This document shows positions 10,501-17,388 of a stretch of 19,108 nt of DNA, in pieces. The stretch comes from Polyrhizophydium stewartii. Lineage: Eukaryota > Chytridiomycota > Chytridiomycetes > Rhizophydiales. The notes beneath the pieces are model-generated. The model worked only from the letters and a program-made list of their open reading frames with translations. It ran no database searches and was not told the DNA's origin. Numbering within the stretch: the stretch's first letter is position 1; the number at the start of each line of letters is the position of its first letter. The stretch covers positions 1 through 19,108 of the forward strand of contig JADGIZ010000220.1 of the NCBI GenBank assembly GCA_027604665.1. The letters run 5' to 3'. A program made the position numbers and the translations under genes.

Positions 10501-11837
10501 CGTTGCCGCTGTCGGCTTACGATCGGCTGCCGTTGCCGCCGCTGTCTGCTGCCTATCGCGGCGATCCCTACGCGGCGCAGCTCGCCTTTGTGCTCGCCGA
10601 GCGCCATGCCGAGTACGAGCGGCGCGTTGCCATCTTATACGAACGCAAGTACGGGCGGCCGCCGCCGTTCATGCCGCGCGACCCCATCTGGCACGGCGTC
10701 ATGGGGCGGGAGGCCGATCGCGGCCGGTGGCGGCGCGGCACCAGCAGGAGTCGCAGCCGCGGGCGCAGCCGCAGCCGCGGAAGAGACCGCAGCCGGTCGC
10801 GAAGCAGCAGCCGGTCGCGGCAGCGCGGCAGTGCGAAGCAGTCTGGGTCTCGTCGCGGCTCGGGCACTGCCGAGACCGATCGCGTCCGGGCTCGCAGTCG
10901 CACGCGGAGTCGGAGTCGTAGCACCAGCCGAACGCGGGCAGCACGAAGCCGGGATCTCTCGCACCGCGGTCGCGACAGGAGCCGTGACCGAGACAGGAGC
11001 CGCGACCGAGACAGGAGTCGCGGCCGCGACAGGAACCGACTGCGCAGGCGCAGCCGAAGCAGGAGCCGTGGCCGCGGCGGCGCGCATGACCGCCGGTCGC
11101 ATCGCAGCCGCAGCCGCAGCCGGTCGGGCAGCCGGTCGCACACCGTCGATCGGCGCCTGTCGATGCGCAACCGCGCTGGCTCGTTCAGCGAGTCCGAGTC
11201 GCGGTTCTCGGTCGCGTCGCGCACTGGATCTGCGGTGCAGTCTTCTCGCGCGGCGGCCTCGAACGACGTCTCGCGAAAGCGACCGCGCGAGGATCTTCCC
11301 GAGTCTAGCGCGCAGGCCGATGCCAGCACAGCAGCATCTGCAACAGCAGCAGTAGAAGACACGAGCGTCTCCGCGGCCTTAATGGACCAAGCGCGGGCCA
11401 AGTTTGCACGCATGTCGCCTGCACAGCGTCATCGCGCTTCCAAGTCCGAGGCGGCAGACCAGCCGTCGAGCGGCGAGGTTGTCTCCGAGGTCGAGAGCGG
11501 CGAGGTCTTTGACTCGCACGACGAGTCGCACGGCGAGTCGCACGGCGAGTCGAACGACGACGACGACGATTATGCCGACCCGAGCGAATCGCGTTCTATT
11601 GCGATGCCTGTGGACATGATGCCACCGCTGCCGCCCTCGCTGCCGCCTTCTCTCCCGGCTGCAGTGACAGATGCGATGTTTGTTTCCAGATGCGATGTCG
11701 ACGATGCGGCTATCGACGGCGGCGACGAACAGGAGCAAGACGATCTGCCCAGAGAACCAATCCCAGACGCACCGATGGAGCAAGATTGTCCGCCAGAGGT
11801 CCGCGCAGAGCCCATCCTAAGCGATGCCAATCACTAA
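7513..11837 (+). CDS. SET2: Set2-type histone H3K36 methyltransferase with RS-rich C-terminus
   Basis: Model: exons 7513-7924, 8018-8132, 8200-8410, 8481-8656, 8736-9036, 9122-9235, 9302-9535 and 9600-11837; 1,266 residues. Set2 methylates histone H3 lysine 36 behind elongating RNA polymerase II. Order of parts: a glutamine-rich N-terminus; an AWS zinc domain ([24 protein letters not shown]); a SET domain with [27 protein letters not shown] and LTFDY; a post-[17 protein letters not shown]; and an acidic and lysine-rich linker. Residues about 406-535 resemble the mid-region of yeast Set2 ([28 protein letters not shown]). The last exon, 745 residues, is disordered and holds an RS domain (about 902-1040) and an acidic tail. 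I see no WW or SRI domain. All catalytic motifs are present. One intron (8657-8735) looks GC-AG, and one acceptor is AAG at 9121 (9115 is possible). The start is the first ATG in frame; translation may begin upstream at 7013. Confidence 0.93.
7549..7677 (+). repeat. Polyglutamine-coding CAG/CAA tract in Set2 N-terminus
   Basis: Mixed CAG/CAA runs, broken by His, Pro and Arg codons, encode glutamine-rich sequence in the frame that runs without a break into the AWS domain. The CAG/CAA mixture makes it less prone to slippage than a pure repeat. The other two frames give Ala/Thr- and Ser/Asn-rich shadows. Confidence 0.8.
8657..8735 (+). other. Probable GC-AG intron in Set2
   Basis: Exon 4 ends at the conserved FERYG just before the post-SET cysteines. 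The best donor is GCAAGT at 8657, the standard consensus for GC-AG introns. With the CAG acceptor ending at 8735 the protein reads [13 protein letters not shown], which aligns without gaps to human SETD2 YGKEAQKCFCG. CTGAC lies at about 8703-8707. GT alternatives either need an AAG acceptor (8661 to 8742, one residue short) or add four residues (8669 to 8735). Confidence 0.65.
10739..11150 (+). repeat. RS-dipeptide-coding region of Set2
   Basis: About 137 codons dominated by Arg-Ser and Arg-Asp dipeptides ([19 protein letters not shown] and similar), encoded by AGC/AGT/TCG with CGC/CGG/AGG mixtures. The frame is the same open frame that starts at 9600 with the Set2 [13 protein letters not shown] segment, so it belongs to the same polypeptide unless an unseen gene boundary lies between. 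Confidence 0.85.
10971..11042 (+). repeat. Tandem 18-nt repeat, four copies
   Basis: Four imperfect 18-nt units, each near CGAGACAGGAGCCGCGAC, starting at 10971, 10989, 11007 and 11025. They encode alternating Arg/Asp/Ser (RDRSRD). The repeat lies inside the RS region and probably arose by local duplication. Confidence 0.8.
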
Positions 11838-12227
11838 TCAAGTATGGCGGTCCACCTCTGTTGCTCTGTCGGGTTTCCTTTTTTTCCACCATTCTATCCC
11901 TCACATCCTCAACCACTCTTTCACGCACAGCCCCCTCACTCAAGCGCCACCACCTCCCCTCTCTCTCGTTCTAATCAAGGTCTGATTCCCTCTTGCCCGG
12001 CAAGGCCGTGCACGGCCGACAGCACAGCAAGACACAAAGACGCACTTGGCAGACGCGGTTGGCGAAACAACAAACAACAACGCCGAATGAAGCAGGACTT
12101 GGTAAATAGGCAGACCGAAAGGAAGGGAAGAAAGAAAAGGCAAGCCAGTCTGCTGCTTTCTTTTTGTGCTTGTGTTCTCGAGGTGCCTGCGAGAGGCGTG
12201 GCATATGGGCGAGCCAAGCGAGGGTGA
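11838..12227. other. Convergent gap between Set2 and Arp4
   Basis: This 390-nt stretch lies between two stop codons that face each other, so it should hold both 3' UTRs and poly(A) sites. It is more AT- and pyrimidine-rich on the left (CT-rich run about 11875-11975). I see no AATAAA on either strand. A perfect 14-nt palindrome, GGCCGTGCACGGCC, sits at 12004-12017. The small frames on both strands carry no recognisable product. Confidence 0.6.
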
Positions 12228-14081
12228 TCAGTGGATGCGCTTCTCGACCGACGGCCCCATTTCCTCGTACTGCTGTTTGGAGATCCATAGCTGGTGGAAG
12301 CTGCCGAGGGACGCTAGGATGGAGCCGCCGATCCAGGGGCCGAAGCGGCGCTCGAGTGGCCCGCCGGCGGCATGGACCTTGACGCGCGCCTTGCAAGATG
12401 CATCCCAGTTGTGTCAGCGCGACAACGTGATCAGACAGACGCAGCGACACGCAAGTCGGACGTACTCCCGGGAGCGCGAGGTGCAGCTCCGTGTACAGCC
12501 TGTCGGCGAATCCAGGGAGCAGGCTGTTTCCGCCCGTGAGGACAATGTTGTTGATCATGGTGCTGCGCAAGTCAAAGTCGCACTCGCCCGTGCACTCGGC
12601 AATGAGTCGCGTGATGGTCGTCTGGATGGGCTCGGCGCCAGGCCGCTTCAAGGAGGCACGACTGCGTCAGCATCCCGATGGCAAGAGGGCGGATGGTGCC
12701 GCCAGTCAGGCACGGCAGCGTGGCGCACCGTCAGGGCATACTGCGGGTTGAAGAGGCCCTCGACGCACTTGAAGCGGTCGAGGCCAAACGGGCGGTTGAA
12801 GCCGTTGGGGAACTCGAAGCTGCGCTGCGGGCGCTTCCGGTAGCTCCTGAGTTGATCACGGCGAAGCATCAGCCGCGCGGGCATACTGACATTGCACGGA
12901 CCATCGCAAATCCCACTTTTCGTCAAACCTTGACTCGGCGATCTGCACAATCGTTTCCTTGAACTCTTGCAGCAGTTGCTGCCAGATGCGCGCGGGAAGC
13001 CGTCAGCACACAAGAATCGCAGGCCGCATGCACACGCAGGATGCAGCTTTCAAGCACACCTCCATTCCAAACTCGGTGAAGCTCTTGGTGGTGTTGGGCC
13101 GCTCGGCGCGCACAAACGACGGCGGCGCCTGGGGATCCACGGGCATCTTGCTCGCGACCATGAACTGCGGCACGAGCTCGACGCCGAGGTTCTCGAGCGT
13201 CATGCGGATCTGGTCCGAAACAAAGTCGCCGCCCAGCGGCGCCCTGCGAATCGCCTTCTTGAGCACGTAGCCGTCGTAGACGGGCACGACGCTTGTGAAC
13301 GCGGCTCCAGAGTCGACCACGAGCGCCGACGGCTTTCCTGCCGCGAATCTGGCGATGCGTTGACCAATATGCGCGTCAGCAGCCTGAAATAAGGCATGCG
13401 AGTGCGGGTCAGCGCCTTCTGGCGCAGCACGCACGCAGAGAGCACGGCGCTGCGGCCCAGATAGAACGCCGGGACCTGGTACTTTTCAAAGGCCAGCTCG
13501 CAGAGCTTCTCGCGCTTCTCGCGCGGGTTCCACGACGGCTCGCAGAATAGCAGCGGGTGCTCGGTGGGCTCGGCGCGCAGGGCGCGCGCGTAGACGTGAT
13601 CCCACAGTGCCTCGAGGGCGTCCCAGTCGGACACGACGCCGTCCTCGAGCGGGCTGCGCAGCTCCAGGCCTTCTCGCCACCTGAAGATCTCGGTGTCGCC
13701 GACAAAGCGCCTTGGTTTGGCGGCGGGCGCAGACGCCGCGGCGGCGGCGCCACCTGCTGCGGCGTCGCCGCCCTGCCGGATAGCGCGCGGGCCGGCGCCG
13801 GCGTCCACGTCGACGTCCATGTCGGCGCCGCTCGCCGGGATGGTGCCGACCAGCGAGGAGAACACGCCCTTGGGCATGTCCTCGCCGGCGTATCCGGCCT
13901 TGGTCAGGCGCGAGCCGACGTCGAGCACGAGCGCAGAAACCTCGTCTGCATGCGGATGCGGTGGTGTGCGAGAGAGGGCCGGTGCGCGGCAGCACGAGCG
14001 CGCCGGTGCCGAGCGTCAGCAGCTGTGCGCCGGTGGGCGGCTCAAGTCGAGACGTCGCCAACCTCCGCCAAACACGACCAT
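12228..14081 (-). CDS. ARP4: Actin-related protein 4 (Arp4/BAF53 family)
   Basis: Minus-strand exons: 14081-14063, 13945-13435, 13348-13060, 12978-12902, 12846-12729, 12645-12466 and 12389-12228; 451 residues (human ACTL6A has 429). Arp4 is a nuclear actin-fold protein of the INO80, SWR1, NuA4 and SWI/SNF-type complexes. Exon 1 gives MVVFGG and joins [23 protein letters not shown], the phosphate-binding start of the fold. Later blocks are [76 protein letters not shown] and [25 protein letters not shown], which closely matches the Arp4 C-terminus. An Asp/Ala-rich insert lies after [10 protein letters not shown], where the family varies. All six junctions keep phase. Donors are varied (GTTGGC, GTGCGT, GTGTGC, GTCCGT, GTGCGC, GTACGT). 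Two acceptors are AAG (12646 and 12390). The gene shares a short divergent promoter with RPA49. Confidence 0.95.
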
Positions 14082-14266
14082 TTCGGGGGAAAGCGGCGGC
14101 CAGCACGAGTGCGGCGAGGACCCCGCGACGGCGGTCGAGGCGCCGGCAGCTTGAGACCTGCCAATATGCCTGTGCATGCAGCCCGTCCCTATCCGCCGCT
14201 GCCCCGCGCCGCGTCGAGGCGGATATCGTCCGCATCTGCCGACGCTTTCGCACTTTGTCCAGCTCA
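14082..14266. promoter_or_regulatory. Divergent Arp4/RPA49 promoter
   Basis: Only 185 nt separate the start codons of Arp4 (minus) and RPA49 (plus), so both promoters must lie here unless an upstream noncoding exon exists. It is GC-rich and contains CCAATA at about 14160-14165, TGCATGC just after, and a small inverted repeat (GCGGA...TCCGC) near 14219-14233. There is no clear TATA box. Confidence 0.6.
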
Positions 14267-16635
14267 ATGTCGGCCCCAAAGCAAGCCTTTCGGCTCGTTG
14301 CCGCGCCGGGATCCGCCGGCCGCGACGGCGCCAGCACAGACGCCCTGTTCCTGGGTGCGCAGCGCGCCCATCCGTCGCCGCTGGCGGCCTATGCAGCCGC
14401 CGCTCCTGCAGCAGCAGCGGCTGCCCCGCGCCGTCGCCGCCCACTGGCCGCTGACGGCATTCATCCCGCACCTCATCGTCGCCGTCTTTGCGGCCTCAAC
14501 CCAACACGGCACATGCGCACGGTGCCACGGCAACCGCCCTGTCGCCCCACCGGCCGCTGCAGCGTCGTTCCCCGTCGTGCCTCCTGCCCTCGACTCGATC
14601 GAGTTCGGGGTCTTCAACAGGCCCACGCCGCCCAACGCGGACGCGGCAACCAAGGCCATGTCGCGCAAGCGCCGCTTGGTCGTTGGCGAGACGCCCAAGA
14701 TGGAGTATGTCGGCGAGACCGAGGCCGCCAACTGCAAGTGGGTGCTGCCTGCCCCGTCGGCTTCTCTGCACTCTCCCCTTGGCCGCCGTGCGCTAAGCCC
14801 AGAGCCGCCGTCGGCCGCCCACCGACCCGCTCGTCGGTCTGCGTTCTTTTTTTCGTCATCGCTTGGCTGCTGACCGACCGAGCTGCCTCTTACGGCCGCT
14901 GCTGCCGCCGCCGCTGCTGCATCCAGGTACATTGTCGGCGTGCTCGACAAGGCGACGGGCGTCGTGACGCTGCGCGAGGCCGACACGCTGTCCATGACGC
15001 CGATTGTCAAGGCGCAGAAGCTGAACCACCAGTCGCGCACCATTGCCGAGAAGGTGCGCCGTGGCCCCAAACAGATCTCGCTGCTCCACCCTCGCCTCTC
15101 GCATTTGTGCTCGGCAGCGCACGCTACTCGATCGGGTCTTCGCAGCCCTTCCTACTTCTGAATGCGGTTCATTTGACGCTCACGCCCGTGCACGCATCGC
15201 AGAACATGACCGCGCGCAACCAGCTCGGCGAGGCGTTTGGCACCAAGAAGCGCAAGCAGGCCATCCGCGCGCTGGAAAAGAACCAGGTCGATGTGTCTGG
15301 CCTGCAGGCGGTCGCGCACAAGATCTCTGAGAAGATCGAGGAGACGTCGGCCCTGCTGCCCGCCAAGGGTGCGTCCGATTTCTTTCGCAGTCACCGACAG
15401 TAGTTAGTTGGATCTGAGCGACACGGCTGACTCGATGCCATGCGTATGGGTCTTTTGCCGGCACTCGCACACACAGCCGAGATTGACTCCAAGATGCTTG
15501 CGGAGCGCGATATCCCGCCGTGCAACACCGAGGTGCGTCGTGCGATGCCATCGCCGCGGATGATTGCGGCTGACCAATAGCTCGATGGCACAGGCAACCA
15601 CGCCCGAGGAGGTGTACCGCATCGCAGACATTGTGCCGGCCGAGGTGCTTGACTCGATCGACATCAAGCAGCTATGGAAGTCGCGGCTCGAGTCGGATAT
15701 TGCCAAAGCAATGCAGAGTCTTAAGTGGGTTTGCTCCACCTGCTGCTTCTTCTGCTGCTACTGCTGCTGCTGCCCAGGCCGTGGAGGCAGCGATTGGCGA
15801 GTTGCGAACGCTGACGCTGCGGTGTCTGTGCGAATCACAGGGCCACAGACTGGGTTCTTGGCCGCATCGTCGCGACGGTGCAGGAGCAGTCGGACAAGAA
15901 GCGCGCCAAGCTAGTGCGTGCCTGCTGGACACCCAGCCTTGTCTTGCGTTATGCCTGTGCACTTGCGAGTGATGGGCGATCTAACATGGCTGGAATGCGT
16001 CTTGCTCGCGGGGGGACACCTGTGCAGCTTGTCTATCTGGCCATGCTGGCGCGCTTCTACAGCCTCAAGCAGCACGAGCTCAACAAGGACATCTCGCAGG
16101 CGCTGGGCGGGTCGCAAACCGTTGCCGAGCACGTTGCATTCATGTTTTCCGAGTGGCAAGAGGACGGTAACGGCAAGCGCAGGTGAGCCATGGTCGAGAC
16201 AACGAAACCATTGGAGACCCGTGGCCGGGGTGTCTGGTTGCGGCGCGAGGTTGAAGCCGCTCACACCTCCTGGGCACTCGGTCGATCGCTTTCGCAGGCT
16301 GCGAGTCTCCAACAAGCTCAAGGACAAGCTCCTTGCGTATATTGTTGCCCTGTGCTTGCACCTCAACAACTTTAGCGTCAACCTGAACCAGATTGCGTCG
16401 GATCTGTCGCTGCCCATGACAAAGTGAGTCGGAGGAAGAGATGCCAACACGGGTATGCATGTGTGTTGTCCCGACAAACTAACTGATGCTTGTGCGGAAC
16501 TCATTCAGGGTCGTTTCTGTCGCTCGCGAGATGGGATGCCGTGTCGAAACTTACAAGTCCAGCGATGGCGGCCAGTTTGGCGAGAAGCGCGCTGTGCTGG
16601 CGCTGCCGCTCGTCTTCAGCCAGCGCCGCAGATAA
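14267..16635 (+). CDS. RPA49: RNA polymerase I subunit RPA49
   Basis: Exons: 14267-14354, 14563-14737, 14927-15053, 15203-15368, 15477-15532, 15594-15724, 15841-15913, 16028-16182, 16298-16423 and 16509-16635; 407 residues (yeast Rpa49 has 415). RPA49 pairs with RPA34 through its N-terminal dimerization module and aids initiation and elongation on rDNA; its C-terminal tandem winged helix binds DNA. Landmarks are IEFGVFNRP and KMEYVGE, then YIVGVLDKATG, then LGEAFGTKKRKQAI (yeast has LGEAFGTKKAKKAI), then PPCNTEATTPEEVYRIADIVP, and in the C-terminal half VYLAMLARFYSLKQHEL, RVSNKLKDKLLAYIVALCLHLNNF and VVSVAREMGCRVE. The protein ends VFSQRRR. All nine introns keep phase; seven donors are GTGCG or GTGGG, the other two GTGAGC and GTGAGT. 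The first intron has a 107-nt AG-free stretch after CTGAC. The start is the ATG that gives correct phase into exon 2. Confidence 0.94.
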
Positions 16636-16753
16636 AATTACCTTTCCATTTTTTTACTTGATGCGCTTTTGTTCTCGGCTGTATGGCCAGAGGGAGAGAG
16701 CGGAAAGTTTGGAAGACAAGCGGGGTTTATTGTACAAAAATGTTGCAGCGGGT

Positions 16754-17089
16754 TTACGCACAATTTACGGGCCTCGGGATGTGAGAGCACAGGTGGTTGC
16801 GGACCAGCAGCGTTGCGGTGGTACGCCCAAAGGGGAGAGGTGTACGACCACATGGTGCGCGGTCGAGCAACCGCACAGTGGCAACGAGCGACAGCACCGA
16901 CAGCAGCGACACGCCCGACTCGACGAGCAATGGGCCGACCGCCGTCGACGGGCGGGCGCCAAAGATCATGCGCACGCCCTTGTTGATGGCGGGCTACGCC
17001 CTCGAGAGGCCAGTCTTCATGCCGACAAAGACCTCGATGTCACAGCGAGCGGTACCGAGCACCACAGCAACAAACACTCGGTGCCGCAT
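16754..17089 (-). pseudogene. Possible small minus-strand gene or gene remnant, interrupted
   Basis: A minus-strand frame starts at an ATG at 17089-17087 and runs to TAA at 16754-16756, broken once by TAG at 16994-16996. The first part gives 31 residues (MRHRVFVAVVLGTARC...). After the stop the same frame continues for 79 residues, including VRMIFGARPS and a hydrophobic stretch (VGPLLVESGVSLLSVLSLVA) that could be one membrane span. Codons on both sides end mostly in G or C, like real genes here. I found no splice pair that removes only the TAG. I do not recognise the protein. It may be a decayed gene, a base error, or chance in GC-rich DNA. Confidence 0.25.
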
Positions 17090-17299
17090 GCGCGCCGAGA
17101 AGCGGCGTTTTGCGAGCACAGGCGCCAGATAAACACACACCAACTCGGCGCGACTATTTTTGTTGTATGCAGGGGGGGGGGGTGTTGAGGCAGTGTCTGT
17201 ATACGGGAGCTGATGGATCCAGTCTCTGAGCGGGGCATCAGGGACAGTGAAGCGAGGGCGGGGAGTACGGGCGGACACGGCAGGGAATGCGGACAGAAA

Positions 17300-17321
17300 G
17301 TGTGTGTGTGTGTGTGTGTGT
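17300..17321. repeat. GT dinucleotide microsatellite
   Basis: Eleven perfect GT units (22 nt), followed by broken GT/TT sequence to about 17340. It lies just past the PHD gene stop. It is a likely polymorphic marker with no evident function. Confidence 0.95.
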
Positions 17322-17388
17322 TTGTGTGTTTGTGCGTGCGCAGAGCATAATAAATGTGCGGTGAAGTGTATGGGGATGAACACAGAGA

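Larger units (their letters stand above)
16636..17388. other. Convergent gap between RPA49 and the PHD gene
   Basis: This 753-nt stretch lies between facing stop codons. It is AT-richer just after RPA49 (T-run near 16646-16656) and holds an 11-nt G run at 17172-17182 and a GT microsatellite at 17300-17321. AATAAA occurs on the plus strand near 17349. One minus-strand frame, listed separately, looks coding-like but is interrupted. No other gene is supported. Confidence 0.55.

Noticed and set aside
10568..11413. 281-residue Arg/Leu-rich minus-strand frame
   Set aside because: It is the antisense image of the Set2 RS region and has no independent evidence.
12004..12017. Perfect 14-nt palindrome between Set2 and Arp4
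   Set aside because: A GC-rich palindrome of this size is not surprising here, and it has no U-tract, repeat copies or other context.
15578..15580. TAG acceptor for RPA49 exon 6
   Set aside because: It lies only about 4 nt after the CTGAC motif and puts the conserved EEVYRIADIV out of frame. The CAG at 15593 fits.
15725..15840. Possible extra RPA49 exon after the polypyrimidine run (reads AVEAAIGELRT)
   Set aside because: Its phase does not fit the upstream exon and there is no usable donor after it. The single intron 15725-15840 gives conserved sequence in phase with CTGAC before the acceptor.
16994..17383. 129-residue minus-strand frame with a His-Thr repeat
   Set aside because: The HTHTHT part is translated GT microsatellite. 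Only the 3' segment (from 17089) has coding-like codons, and it is listed as a doubtful remnant.
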